A DNA stretch of 64,000 bases from Bog-756 sp963725395 (GCA_963725395.1 CAVRYH010000001.1:62001-126000), one strand, 5' to 3'. Shown: positions 32,202 through 41,477, counted from the stretch's first letter. Notes: a model not told the origin generated them from the sequence alone. Made by a program: numbers and translations.

Positions 32202-33392
32202 ATGCGTGAGCCCGGTGAACTCGACCACCCGGTCTTCGATGCCGACAACCACTACTACGAGGCGGTCGACGCCTTCACCCGTCACCTCGACCCGAAGCTC
32301 GGGCCGCGGGTCATCGAGTGGTGCGAGATCGCAGGCCGCCGCTACCAGGTGCTCGGTGGACGGGTCAACCGGGCGGTGACCAATCCGACGTTCGACCCCA
32401 TCGCCCTCCCCGGTGCCATGTACGACTATTTCCGTGGCAACCCCGAACAGCGGAACCCGATGGAGTTCTTGTCCCGTCGCGAGCCGATCCGTCCGGCGTA
32501 CCGATCACCCGACGCCCGTCTGTCGGCGCTGGACGAGCAGGGGCTCGCCGGGTGCCTGTTGTTCCCGACGCTGGGGATGATCTACGAGGAGCCCCTGGCC
32601 CACGATCCCCAGGCGGTCTGCCTGCTCTTCCGGGCGTTCAACCGGTGGTTGGCCGAGGACTGGACGTTCAATGTGCAGGACCGGATCTTCGCCGCCCCCT
32701 ATGTGACCCTGGCCGACCCGACTTGGGCGGCCGAGGAGCTGGCCTGGGCCCTCGACCAGGGCGCCGCCACGGTCGTCATGCGGCCGGCGGCACCCACAAC
32801 GGCTCTGGGCCGCAAGAACCCGTTCGACCCGATGTTCGACCCGTTCTGGGACCTGGCCAACGACGCCGGCATCGCCGTGGTCGTCCACGCCGCCGACAGT
32901 GGCATCTCGTCGAACGGGTACGCGGTCGACGGCTTCGCCGCCACCTTCTCGGGAGGATGGAAGCCGTCGGTCAAGTCCTTCGCCATCGAGCAGGCCATTC
33001 GCGATTTCCTGTTGACCCTGATCTTCGAGAACCACTTCGAGCGGTTTCCCAATCTGCGCATCGCCTCGGTCGAGAACGGCGCCGAGTATCTGCCCGACCT
33101 CATCAAAAAGCTGCGCTCGACGTCGAACAAGATGCCAGGCTTCTGGCAGCACGATCCCGTCGAGACGCTGCGGCGGCACGTGTGGATCAACCCGTTCTGG
33201 GAAGACGACATCGACCAGGTGGCCGAGTGCATCGGCACGGACAGGGTCATCTTCGGTTCGGACTGGCCCCATATCGAGGCCCTGCCGGAGCCACTGGACT
33301 ATCTCGCCGAGCTCAAGAACTTCAGCCACGCCGACCGGCGACGCATCCTCGACAGCAACGTGCGGGAGCTGATCACCCTCCGACCGACCTGA
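32202..33392 (+). CDS. Amidohydrolase-2 family (TIM-barrel metal-dependent hydrolase)
   Basis: 396 residues from ATG 32202 with AGGAGG 5 nt upstream. FDADNHYYE at the N-terminus is the metal-binding DxH-type motif. VVVHAAD, the region RIASVENGAEYLPDL, and FGSDWPHIEAL supply further ligands of the ACMS-decarboxylase/amidohydrolase-2 barrel. Members hydrolyse or decarboxylate aromatic acids. The sequence resembles the large actinobacterial set with no proven substrate. It stands alone between membrane-protein genes. Confidence 0.85.
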   Translation: MREPGELDHPVFDADNHYYEAVDAFTRHLDPKLGPRVIEWCEIAGRRYQVLGGRVNRAVTNPTFDPIALPGAMYDYFRGNPEQRNPMEFLSRREPIRPAYRSPDARLSALDEQGLAGCLLFPTLGMIYEEPLAHDPQAVCLLFRAFNRWLAEDWTFNVQDRIFAAPYVTLADPTWAAEELAWALDQGAATVVMRPAAPTTALGRKNPFDPMFDPFWDLANDAGIAVVVHAADSGISSNGYAVDGFAATFSGGWKPSVKSFAIEQAIRDFLLTLIFENHFERFPNLRIASVENGAEYLPDLIKKLRSTSNKMPGFWQHDPVETLRRHVWINPFWEDDIDQVAECIGTDRVIFGSDWPHIEALPEPLDYLAELKNFSHADRRRILDSNVRELITLRPT

Positions 33393-33397
33393 GCTCG

Positions 33398-33454
33398 ACA
33401 GACGATGCCGCATCCCCGGTCGGCTGCGCCATCGGCGAAGTCGGTTTCGTCTGT
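33398..33454 (+). terminator. Stem-loop after the amidohydrolase gene
   Basis: A perfect 8-bp stem ACAGACGA (33398-33405) and TCGTCTGT (33447-33454) begins 5 bp after the stop codon. It encloses about 40 nt able to fold further. No T-run follows, so termination is only a possibility. Confidence 0.3.
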
Positions 33455-33694
33455 AAAGAACGCGTTAAATGACCTCGGCCAGTATTGCTTCGGCCGTCGC
33501 CCCACGCGAACATCGCCAGAGAGAAGTTGAGGCGCGGCGGACGGTGGATGGTTTCCAAAGGGGGTGGTCTCACGCATGGGAGGAGCGCCTGCGATTCGCA
33601 TCCCCGGCCGGGCCGTCGCTTCCCGCCCGCGCCCGACCCATGGTCCGCCCCTGGTGCACCAGCGGCCCCCGGCCACCCCGACCACCGCATCGTC

Positions 33695-33904
33695 GTGGCG
33701 AGACTGATCCATCTCGGAGGCTCTGGTGAACCGGCTCGCAGTTGGCCGACCCCGGGGAGACCGGCGACCTTCTGCTGTGTGGCGTGCGAAGCCCCGTCGG
33801 AGGCCACCTACCGACCGGGTCGGCCCCTTTCGTGCTCGGCCTGTGGCATGCAACTGTCCATGCCCCCACTACCGCCCTGGTTCGACGCCTCCACGCGCAG
33901 TTAG
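33695..33904 (+). CDS. Possible small zinc-ribbon protein
   Basis: 69 residues if it starts at GTG 33695; the frame is open back to 33485. The end of the frame reads FCCVACEAPSEATYRPGRPL then SCSACGMQL, i.e. two CxxC pairs 20 residues apart, a plausible zinc ribbon. The rest is Pro/Arg-rich and unremarkable. No good ribosome-binding site is seen for this start, so the gene is only tentative. Confidence 0.35.
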   Translation: MARLIHLGGSGEPARSWPTPGRPATFCCVACEAPSEATYRPGRPLSCSACGMQLSMPPLPPWFDASTRS

Positions 33905-33992
33905 GCCGGCCAGCCACACGGTCCTGGTCCCCGGGGTCGAGCGTGACCGGTGCAGCCCCCGCTGGGCCGACTCACCTGGCCGCGCCACCGGC

Positions 33993-34166
33993 TCAGGTCT
34001 TGCGGCCCCGACCTCGTGAGCGGCGGGCCCCCTTGCCGTGATGGGTTGCGTGGTGTTCGCCGCTGCGAACAGCCTCGGCCCGTTGCCGATCCCGTCGGGA
34101 GCGCCCGACGAAACCCCCGGCGACGATCACCACGAGCACGATCGCCATCACGATCCAGATCAGCAT
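33993..34166 (-). CDS. Small single-span membrane protein with basic tail
   Basis: 57 residues from ATG 34166, preceded by GGAAGAAGG; an in-frame ATG at 34184 is the alternative. MLIWIVMAIVLVVIVAGGFVG is one membrane helix starting at the N-terminus. The remainder is strongly basic and His-rich (EHHATHHGKGARRSRGRGRK), likely cytoplasmic. No family recognised. Confidence 0.55.
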   Translation of the reverse strand: MLIWIVMAIVLVVIVAGGFVGRSRRDRQRAEAVRSGEHHATHHGKGARRSRGRGRKT

Positions 34167-34184
34167 CCTTCTTCCTTTCGACAT

Positions 34185-34761
34185 CAGGGTGCCGTGATCC
34201 GCACGCGGCGACGTCGAAGGCTAGGTCGCACGGTTCCGGTCCGCCAACAAGGCCCGGAACGGCGGTTGGTCCAGCGTCGGCCACTCGACGATGGCCATTC
34301 CGCCCCGTCAGCGACGTGTTGGGACTCCGGGTCGAGAGTGGACGCGGGCGCCGGCCGAGCTCCCGTGTCATCAGTCAGAGCGATCGTCGCTATCCGACCG
34401 AGCGATCCCGGGTCTTCTCGGCTCGGCTGCCCGATTACCCATCGCCGACCGGGGCCGGTACAGTGCGCGTCCTGGAAGCCGGAGGTCCCGCTGGACTCCC
34501 TTCCCTGGAGACCGGTGGTTCCCGGATCGCCACGCGGCGACCGACGGGAACCGACCATCAGGAGAGATTGACGTAACCATCACCGATCACCGGACGAAAA
34601 CCCGCTAGCACACCCGGCTCTTGAAGCCAGGCCGAACCACCCTTCCCGGTGCTCGGCTGGGGCGTTGAATGCACAGATGTGGGGTCCACCCAACCAAAAG
34701 AGAGTCGACGCCTGCTCCTCACTGAGGGCTGGCGTCGACCGACCGAGGAAAGGTCACCCCC
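34185..34761 (+). other. Gene-free interval upstream of the Rpf-like gene
   Basis: About 575 bp with no protein-like reading frame on either strand. A strong stem-loop is close to the next start (listed separately). I find no riboswitch consensus I can name in it. Confidence 0.4.
34704..34739 (+). promoter_or_regulatory. Stem-loop in the leader of the Rpf-like gene
   Basis: GTCGACGCC (34704-34712) pairs perfectly with GGCGTCGAC (34731-34739). The 18-nt loop can form an inner stem CCTC/GAGG. It ends about 5 nt before the GAGGAAAGG ribosome-binding site, so it could control translation or mark a processed 5' end. Confidence 0.45.
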
Positions 34762-36010
34762 ATGGCATCAACCCGTTCTTCTCGTCGTGCCCGTCGCCGT
34801 CCATCGTTGTCCACCCGGCGATCCCCTGACATCCGCCGGCCACTCAAACCGGCCTCGAAGGCGGCAGCGGCCGGCATCGCCACGCTGGCCGCGTCGGCGA
34901 TGGCCCTACCGCTCCTGCCCGTTGGCGGTGCCGACGCCGCGCTGCCGAGCGGGGCCGGCGTAGTGCTCAACGCACCGATCGTCGGAACGGCCGCGCTCCC
35001 CCAGGGCGGCGGCTACTGGGAGGTGGGTGCCGACGGCGGCATCTTCGCCTTCGGAGGCGCCCAGTTCTACGGCTCCACCGGTTCCATCCCTCTGAACGAG
35101 CCGATCGTCGGCGTGGCACCCACGCCCGACGGCCGGGGCTATTGGGAGGTGGCCGCCGACGGGGGCGTCTTCTCCTTCGGCGACGGCCAGTTCTACGGTT
35201 CGACGGGGTCGATCCGACTGAACGAGCCCATCGTGGGCATGGCCTCCACACCGGATGGCGGCGGCTACTGGATGGTCGCCTCTGATGGCGGTGTGTTCAC
35301 CTTCGGCGACGCCCAGTTCTACGGCGCCGCCACCGGCGACTCGCCCACCAGTCCGATCGTGGGCATCGCCTCCACCCCGGACGGGCGCGGCTACTGGGAG
35401 GCCGCCGCCGACGGAGACGTCTACGCCTTCGGGGACGCACAGTACGCCGGAGGGGCCCCGGTCGGGAGCGCGGTGGTCGGCATCACTCGCGGCGCCGGCG
35501 GGCTACCGGTTGACCACGGCGCAGGGCGGTATCTACGATTTCGGTGGTGCCCAGTTCTTCGGTTCGACCGCAGGTCATCCACTGAACAAACCGGTCATCG
35601 GCATGTCCTCGACGACGACGGGCTACGTGACGGTGGCCTCGGACGGGGGTATCTTCTCCTTCGGTGGTGTGGGCTTCTACGGATCGCTCGGTGGAAGCAC
35701 GGTCGCTGGTCCTTCGGCACGCGCCATCGGCGGGTCGGTCGACGGACTCACCTCCGCCCAGATCGCCGCATGGACGAGGGTGAACCTGTGCGAGGAAGGC
35801 GGCGTCTGGAACGTCGACGGCTCCGAGTTCAGCGGAGGGCTCGGCATGAGCCACGCCAACTGGGACCAGTTCAACACCTTCGGCTATCCCGCCGACGCTG
35901 CCGACGCCACTCCCGACGAGCAGATCCGTGTGGCGGTGGCCTTCGCCACCAGCTACTGGGGAAATCCCGACGCCGCTCCCGACCAGAACGGCTGCACCGG
36001 AGGGTACTGA
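34762..36010 (+). CDS. Secreted propeller-repeat protein with C-terminal Rpf-type domain, apparent frameshift
   Basis: ATG 34762 follows AGGAAAGG. The signal peptide has a long basic n-region, then AGIATLAASAMALPLLPVGG. Seven or so repeats of about 38-46 residues follow, with the pattern PIVGMASTPDGGGYW and VASDGGVFTFGDAQFYG, like blades of a beta-propeller. From about 35,490 the frame degrades; the frame ending at 36010 continues with repeats (GGIYDFGGAQFFGSTAG). It then gives a domain WTRVNLCEEGGVWNVDGSEF and MSHANWDQFNTFGYPADAAD, resembling the transglycosylase-like resuscitation-promoting-factor domain with its catalytic Glu and paired Cys. One indel in a GGCGGGC stretch near 35,495-35,512 joins both. 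Confidence 0.75.
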
Positions 36011-36256
36011 CCCTGATCGCGCCGGGGACACCCACGTCGCCGGCGTGGTCCGGGGCCCCGGCATGCCCGGGTCCGGTTCCCATGGGACAATCGGGAGCGG
36101 AAGGCTGGTCCGCGGGCGTCGGGGGTTGGCTGAGTTGCGGGCAACACCGGACGGGGACATCGAGGCCGAAGACGGGATGAGCGCGAAGGGTGGCGAGAGC
36201 ACGGGTGGTCGGTGGCCGGGCCCAGGCCGAGGACCGGGTTGCCGGAGCCGCACGTC

Positions 36257-37606
36257 ATGAGCTCGTTGCTCAATGGGGACCCCCCTCCCCCGCCGGAGGT
36301 CCCGGCCGGATCGGTGGCAAGGCGTGGCCTCGGCCTCCCGTCCAGGCTGGTGCCGCTGGCCTGGGTGATCGGCGCGCTGTCGACCGCCCTGGTGGTGTCC
36401 GGTGCGATCCTGATCGCGGAAGGACTCCAGTTCGACATCGCCGTCTACCTGATGGGTGCGGGCCACTTGATGGACGGTCGCCTGTACCTGGCGTCCCTAC
36501 CGCAGTACCCCTACCTCCCCTTCACGTATCCCCCCTTCGCCGCGCTGGTGTTCGTTCCACTCCACCTGCTGCCCCACCGGTCGGCCCAGGTCGTGTGGAC
36601 ACTGACCAACGTGGTGGCTCTGTTCGCGCTGGTCTGGTTGTCGATCCGTGCCGTGGTGCCAGAACTGGACCGGCGGCGGATCACGCTCGCATCGCTCGTT
36701 CTGATGACACCGGCATTCCACATCGAGCCGGTGCTGCTTACCTTCCAATACGGCCAGGTCAATATCGTGCTGGCCGTACTGATCCTCGCCGATCTGACCG
36801 GAACCGTCCACGTGGGGGGCCGCTCGTTGCCGCGCGGACTCCTCGTCGGCATCGCCGCGGCTGTAAAGCTGATCCCGCTCGTCTTCGTGCCCTACCTGTT
36901 CGTGACCCGCCAGGCCCGGGCGGCATGGGTGGCCCTCGCCACATTCGTCGTCTGCTCGGCGGTGCCTGCCGCCCTTGATCCGCGCGTCTCGTGGGCCTAT
37001 TGGACGAGGTACGTCAACGACGTCCAGCGGGTGGGCGTCGTCTACTTCATCAGCAACCAGAGCCTGCGGGCCGTCATCGACCGGATCGACCACCGGGTGG
37101 TCTCGGTGGGCGTGACCACTGTCCTCGGCGTGGTCGTGCTCGTGGCCGGCATCGGGCTCGCCCGGTGGGCCTGCCGCTCGTCGTCGACCATCCTCGGGGT
37201 ACTCGTCTGCGCCACCACGGGGTTGCTGGTGTCTCCGATCACCTGGGCCCACCACATGGTGTGGGCCGTGCCCGTCCTGATCTGGCTGGCCTGGGGCGAG
37301 GACCGTCCGGCGTTCGGTCGGGTGTGGGCGGCCGCCGGGACGGTGCTCTTCTGGTGGGCACCGATCTGGTCGGTGTCGGACCAACCGTCCCAGGAGCTGG
37401 CTGAGCACGGTTGGCGGCTCATCGCTGGCAACTCGTTCTTCCTGGCCATGGTCACCTTCATGATCGGCATCGCCGTCATGCTGTGGATCCGGCGGAGCTC
37501 GGCTGGGCGGTCCCGCGGTCCCGACGCTGACCGGGCTGGGGCCGTGACCGGCGGCGCCGCGGGTGCCGGGCATGACGTCGGTGCCTCTCAGGATTCCTCG
37601 GACTGA
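36257..37606 (+). CDS. GT87-family polytopic mannosyltransferase-like protein
   Basis: 449 residues from ATG 36257; an upstream GTG at 36212 is in frame. About 9-10 membrane helices. FDIAVYLMGAGHLMDGRLYL and PYLPFTYPPFAALVF match the DUF2029/GT87 polyprenyl-phosphate-mannose-dependent transferases, with an Asp in the first outer loop. TFQYGQVNIVLAVLIL and LVGIAAAVKLIPLVF are the two other family hallmarks. Likely adds mannose to envelope glycolipids on the outer face of the membrane. Ser/Gly-rich tail. Confidence 0.82.
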   Translation: MSSLLNGDPPPPPEVPAGSVARRGLGLPSRLVPLAWVIGALSTALVVSGAILIAEGLQFDIAVYLMGAGHLMDGRLYLASLPQYPYLPFTYPPFAALVFVPLHLLPHRSAQVVWTLTNVVALFALVWLSIRAVVPELDRRRITLASLVLMTPAFHIEPVLLTFQYGQVNIVLAVLILADLTGTVHVGGRSLPRGLLVGIAAAVKLIPLVFVPYLFVTRQARAAWVALATFVVCSAVPAALDPRVSWAYWTRYVNDVQRVGVVYFISNQSLRAVIDRIDHRVVSVGVTTVLGVVVLVAGIGLARWACRSSSTILGVLVCATTGLLVSPITWAHHMVWAVPVLIWLAWGEDRPAFGRVWAAAGTVLFWWAPIWSVSDQPSQELAEHGWRLIAGNSFFLAMVTFMIGIAVMLWIRRSSAGRSRGPDADRAGAVTGGAAGAGHDVGASQDSSD

Positions 37607-37959
37607 CCGCGCAGCGCATCAGGGGTTCCGCGCTGGTCGTCCTGTTCCTCGTCCAGGCAGATCCCCTGTTCGGCGATGGCGCGCTCGAGCCGCGACCGCT
37701 CCCGCTCGGGCTGGTCGAAGCTCGCCACGTCGCAACGGATGTCACAGGTGCGAGCCAGGTTGATCAGGGCGACGTCGCTGGAGAGCTGGGTGGCCAGGTG
37801 GGCGGCCGAGCCCCCCGACTCGGGGACGATGGGCCTTTCTGCGCCCTGGCGGGCCCGACAACCGAGGAAGTAGCGGAGCGCCTGCCGGCGTGTGGGCGCG
37901 GAATCGCCGACGGGCGAGCCGATCAGTGAGATCCGGAGGAGGTCGGGGTAGAGAGGCAC
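37588..37959 (-). CDS. Hypothetical protein
   Basis: 123 residues, GTG start 3 bp after the stop of the upstream HTH gene, so probably co-transcribed. LPLYPDLLRISLIGS-like beta segment at the start (PLYPDLLRISLIGSPVGD), then a helix with a single Cys (RRQALRYFLGCRARQ), and a polar C-terminus with LERAIAEQGICLDEEQ. No known domain. Its last 19 bp overlap the 3' end of the convergent GT87 gene. Confidence 0.5.
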   Translation of the reverse strand: MPLYPDLLRISLIGSPVGDSAPTRRQALRYFLGCRARQGAERPIVPESGGSAAHLATQLSSDVALINLARTCDIRCDVASFDQPERERSRLERAIAEQGICLDEEQDDQRGTPDALRGQSEES

Positions 37960-37962
37960 GGC

Positions 37963-38337
37963 CTAGGACGGGATCGACCCGGGGGCGCCCCCGTCGTGCG
38001 CCTCGCGCACGAGTCGACTGGCCATCTGCCGCGAGACGCCCAGCGCGCGGCCGATGTCGGCGATCGACATGCCCTCGTCCATGGCCGGGAGGATGAACGC
38101 CGCCCGCATCACGTGTCGGGCCTGCTCGTACGCGGCGAGCAGATCCTGGGAGTCCTTGCGCACCTCCGCCGCGCACGCTCCGGCCGCCTCGACCGATTTT
38201 GAGATCGGGACGTCGGCCTGGAGCACGTTGATCAGCCGTCGACCGATCCGCTCGGTCCTGCGGAGGTGAGCACGGAGGGCGGCCGAGGTCCAGAGCGTGC
38301 GCTCCACCGTGCTGATGGCGTACTCACGTTCATTCAT
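37963..38337 (-). CDS. Small helix-turn-helix protein with helical N-terminus
   Basis: 124 residues. Residues about 10-80 are helical and coiled-coil-like (VERTLWTSAALRAHLRRTER, LLAAYEQARHVMRAAF). Residues 88-112 form a sigma-region-4-type HTH (EGMSIADIGRALGVSRQMAS). This layout recurs in the protein at 53889. A DNA-binding or nucleoid role is inferred. ATG 38337; no clear ribosome-binding site (GGGGGAATGGG precedes). Confidence 0.7.
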   Translation of the reverse strand: MNEREYAISTVERTLWTSAALRAHLRRTERIGRRLINVLQADVPISKSVEAAGACAAEVRKDSQDLLAAYEQARHVMRAAFILPAMDEGMSIADIGRALGVSRQMASRLVREAHDGGAPGSIPS

Positions 38338-38552
38338 CCCATTCCCCCGATCGACCCCTCATCGAGTCACCGTGTCGGCCGCCGGCGGACGAGAAACCAC
38401 GGATCTGATACCGACCAGCATGCCCACTGTCCGCCCGGCGCCCTAGGGCCGAAGGTCACCTGTCTGGAGCACCGCCCCCGGGCCGGCCCTCTGTCTCTCC
38501 GGGGGTCAGCCCCACCCTCGGGAACACAGGGGCACCTCCGCGCCCCGGCGCC

Positions 38553-39326
38553 TCAGCGCATCCTCCCCCAGAGGAGTATTCGTTTGAACGGGTAGAGATA
38601 CGGCGAGCGGTCACCGAGCACCGCGAGCAGTCGCTCACGGTAGGCGTCGACGAACCGCGGCCACGCCTCCGGACCGAGTGGTTCCTTGAACCGGGTCAGT
38701 GTGGTGCCCTTCACCCATTCGACCACGGCGGCGGTGGAGGTCAGCCGGTGGGCGTAGACCTGGAGGCGCACGAGCTGTTCATCGAACCCCAGGTCGTCGA
38801 GGAGTGTGGCGTACCGGGCCGGGTCGAGCACGTTCTCGGCCACGGGATCGGGCGGGGGGTCGGCAAGGAAGGCCCGGGCGACCTCCCCGGCTACGACGTG
38901 GGAGGGGTGGTCCGCGTTGGCGGGAACCTGCACGGCCAACTGTCCACCGGGCCGAAGCGAACTCGACCACCGCTCCAGGACGGATGCGTGGGCGGGAACC
39001 CACTGCATCGACGCGTTGGCGAACACGATGTCGAACGCGGCCGGCTGTTCCCAGGTGGCGATGTCGCCGGTCTCGAAGTGGGTCCGGTTCTCGGCACGCC
39101 CGGCCGTCCGGGCGATCATCGAGGGCGAGCTGTCGACCCCGAGGACCGAGTCGGCTCCGAGGTGGGCAGCCAGGGCGGAGGTCAGTCTCCCGTCTCCACA
39201 TCCGAGGTCGACCACGGTCGGGGCGTCGACGGCGCCGATCAGCCCGACGAGGTCCCAGAATGGCTGTTCGCGCTCGGCGGCGAACTTGTCGTACTGCGCG
39301 GGGTCCCACCCGTCGAACGTGGTCAT
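38553..39326 (-). CDS. tam: Trans-aconitate 2-methyltransferase-like SAM enzyme
   Basis: 257 residues with the SAM site VVDLGCGDGRLTSALAAHLG, LGVDSSPSMI, and FDIVFANASMQWVPAH. The C-terminal cap (LTSTAAVVEWVKGTTLTRF, FVDAYRERL, FKRILLWGR) matches Tam, which methyl-esterifies trans-aconitate formed by slow isomerisation of cis-aconitate. The start WDPAQYDKFAAERE is typical. Monocistronic, divergent from the cupin gene. Confidence 0.88.
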   Translation of the reverse strand: MTTFDGWDPAQYDKFAAEREQPFWDLVGLIGAVDAPTVVDLGCGDGRLTSALAAHLGADSVLGVDSSPSMIARTAGRAENRTHFETGDIATWEQPAAFDIVFANASMQWVPAHASVLERWSSSLRPGGQLAVQVPANADHPSHVVAGEVARAFLADPPPDPVAENVLDPARYATLLDDLGFDEQLVRLQVYAHRLTSTAAVVEWVKGTTLTRFKEPLGPEAWPRFVDAYRERLLAVLGDRSPYLYPFKRILLWGRMR

Positions 39327-39394
39327 GGTGGCATCCGCCGGCAGCTTAGGGCGCCCTCGGAACGACCCCGGTGCCGGCGATCGGGGTGCTGTCC

Positions 39395-39400
39395 TAGGAT
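39395..39400 (+). promoter_or_regulatory. -10 box of the cupin gene
   Basis: TAGGAT, 37 nt before ATG 39438. Confidence 0.35.
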
Positions 39401-39437
39401 CGCTCCGTCCAACCGATTCGAGGCGATGGAGAGTGGC

Positions 39438-39818
39438 ATGGATGTCCGTTCAGCCAGAGACGTAGCTCCTGTTGTGGAACACGCGGGGACGGTCCCGGTC
39501 TGGTGGCTCATCGAGCCGCGTGAGCTCGAGGACGCCACCAGAGGAGGTTTTCTCGAGCTGGTCAGCGAGTGGGAGGTGGCCGGAGGCGGCCTCGTGGACC
39601 CGCACTCGCACCCCACCCACGAGTTCTACTACATCATCTCGGGCCGCGGCATTATGAAGATCGCCGACGAGGAGCGCGAGGTCGGCCAGGGCGATCTCGT
39701 CCGTATCCCGCCGGACACCGTCCACAGCATCTGGCCCGTCACGGAGAACGCGTCACTGCGCGGACTGGCGTTCGCCATCGGCATCGAAGGGTCCGGTCCG
39801 GTCGACTACACGAGCTGA
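39438..39818 (+). CDS. Cupin-domain protein
   Basis: 126 residues from ATG 39438, which follows GGAGAG; ATG 39426 is an alternative. One beta-barrel with motif 1 DPHSHPTHEFYYIISGRGIM (metal ligands His, His, Glu) and motif 2 GDLVRIPPDTVHSIWP (His). Small single-domain cupins of this kind are isomerases, dioxygenases or sensors; no substrate can be assigned. Confidence 0.82.
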   Translation: MDVRSARDVAPVVEHAGTVPVWWLIEPRELEDATRGGFLELVSEWEVAGGGLVDPHSHPTHEFYYIISGRGIMKIADEEREVGQGDLVRIPPDTVHSIWPVTENASLRGLAFAIGIEGSGPVDYTS

Positions 39819-39879
39819 CGGACACGACCGCCGCGGCGTGGGTGAATGCCCAGGCCGGGGACGCCCGGGATGTCACCGA

Positions 39880-40641
39880 TCAGGCCAACAAGGTGACACG
39901 GGCCGCGGTCACGGCCTGGCCGGCCACGATCACGCGGTCACCCACGATGCGCATGCGGACGGTTCCCCCGCGGGCCGATGCCTGCTCACCGACGAGCACG
40001 CCGCGCCCCAGCCGCCCGCTCCAGTAGGGGGCCAGGGTGCAGTGGGCCGACCCGGTGACGGGATCCTCGGGGACCCCGACGTTCGGGGCGAACACCCGAC
40101 TGACGCAGTCGATGCCGGGCTGGTCGCCGGCTGCCGTGACGATGACGGCGCGCCGGCCCGTTGCGGCCATGGCCCCGAGATCAGGGACCAGGCTCCGTAC
40201 GTCGGCCGGATCGTCAAGCACCGCCACAGCGTCCCACCTCCCGACGCCGTACCAGGTCATCCCGGGCAGGCCGAGGTCGGGGGCGTCGCCCGGGACGGGC
40301 GGATCGGACGGCAAGTCCATGTCGATCCAGCCGTCCTCGGCCGTCGTACAGGTGAGAAGGCCGCTCCGTGTGTGAAACCGGGCCGAGCCCCCGAGCACGT
40401 GGGCGGTGGCCAGCGTGGCGTGGCCGCACAGGTCGACCTCGGCGGTGGGCGTGAACCAGCGCAGGTCGTAGGTTCGGTCCTGCCGCGGCACACAAAAGGC
40501 CGTCTCCGACAGGTTCATCTCCCGGGCGACGGCCTGGAGGAAGCCGTCATCGGGGAACGCGTCGAGGACGGCCACCGCCGCTGGATTGCCGTGGAACGGC
40601 GCATCGGTGAATGCGTCGACGGTAGTCAGCTCGAGGGCCAC
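39880..40641 (-). CDS. PhzF-family epimerase/isomerase
   Basis: 253 residues of the diaminopimelate-epimerase-like fold. The N-terminal VDAFTDAPFHGNPAAVAVLD and MNLSETAFC (catalytic Glu) and the second-half GHATLATAHVL, and PEDPVTGSAHCTLAPYW are characteristic. PhzF itself isomerises a phenazine precursor; most members have no known substrate. It lacks the two-Cys active site of DapF. Stands alone. Confidence 0.88.
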   Translation of the reverse strand: MALELTTVDAFTDAPFHGNPAAVAVLDAFPDDGFLQAVAREMNLSETAFCVPRQDRTYDLRWFTPTAEVDLCGHATLATAHVLGGSARFHTRSGLLTCTTAEDGWIDMDLPSDPPVPGDAPDLGLPGMTWYGVGRWDAVAVLDDPADVRSLVPDLGAMAATGRRAVIVTAAGDQPGIDCVSRVFAPNVGVPEDPVTGSAHCTLAPYWSGRLGRGVLVGEQASARGGTVRMRIVGDRVIVAGQAVTAARVTLLA

Positions 40642-40726
40642 CCGGCCACGGTAGCCGGGTCGGCATCACCGGCGCCCGGCCCGGTGATGGGGGTCAACCC
40701 TCCCTCACCGGACCGGCGGCCATGGT

Positions 40727-41371
40727 TCAGGTCCCGAGTCGGGCGATCGCCTGTTGCGTGAACCGTTCGAGCGCCGCCGTGTCGAGCGGGCCCGCGTTCC
40801 CGTAGCCGACGACCAGCACCGACGAGCCGGTATCGACCACCTCGTAGCCGACCTGCTCGGACGAGCCAAGGTCGTCGATGTCGACCAGCATGGCGACACT
40901 GTGGGTGCCGTAGTGCGGGGCGGGGATCACCTCCTCGAAGGTGCTCGTCTCGGGTCGTCCGTCGACGCTCTTCGCACACGAGCTCGGCGTCTCCAGCCGA
41001 CGGATGGCGTCCGCATACGATGTCGGGCTCGCCGAGCTGTCGTCCAGGTACTCGAGGAGCTCGGGGAAGCCTCCCGGCTGTTGGAAGCGGACCCCGGCTC
41101 CCTGTGGTCCGACGAGGGTGGTCGCGGTCGGGGGGTCACTGCACGGCCGGATCCCGTCTGAGGTGACCTTGACCTGGTTGAGCGTCCAACCGGCCCCGAG
41201 ATCGTCCACCGCCAGGAGGCGGGCCCTGGCCGTGGACGAGGGAGTAGTCGTTGCGGTGCCGGGTGAGGAGCCCGCGGAGCAACTCGCCAGCACCAGCCCC
41301 ACCGTGACCAGCACCGCTCCCGGGGTACCGGTGGCCAGGGTCGCCACCCTTCCGGTCCGGCCGATTCGCAT
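40727..41371 (-). CDS. Lipoprotein of unknown function
   Basis: 214 residues from ATG 41371. Signal peptide AVLVTVGLVLASCSAG with lipobox LASC, then a Thr/Ser linker and a mature domain of about 170 residues with Cys pairs (RPCSDPP, SSCAKSV). It resembles the PknH-sensor-like or LppX/LpqN-type mycobacterial folds only in broad layout. It is divergent from the small gene at 41511. Role unknown. Confidence 0.7.
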   Translation of the reverse strand: MRIGRTGRVATLATGTPGAVLVTVGLVLASCSAGSSPGTATTTPSSTARARLLAVDDLGAGWTLNQVKVTSDGIRPCSDPPTATTLVGPQGAGVRFQQPGGFPELLEYLDDSSASPTSYADAIRRLETPSSCAKSVDGRPETSTFEEVIPAPHYGTHSVAMLVDIDDLGSSEQVGYEVVDTGSSVLVVGYGNAGPLDTAALERFTQQAIARLGT

Positions 41372-41477
41372 CCCGGCATCAGAGCACATCCCGTGTCGCC
41401 CGGTACTGCAGCCCGGTGCCCCTGTGGGACGGCGCAACCCTCCGACGGGGTGCGACCGCAAGATCGCCCGGACTGGG

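Noticed and set aside
34185..34761. c-di-AMP (ydaO-type) riboswitch upstream of the Rpf-type gene
   Set aside because: Known from other rpf leaders, but the conserved pieces (ATCGCT...GACCCG...CAGCTAACCTCG) are not found.
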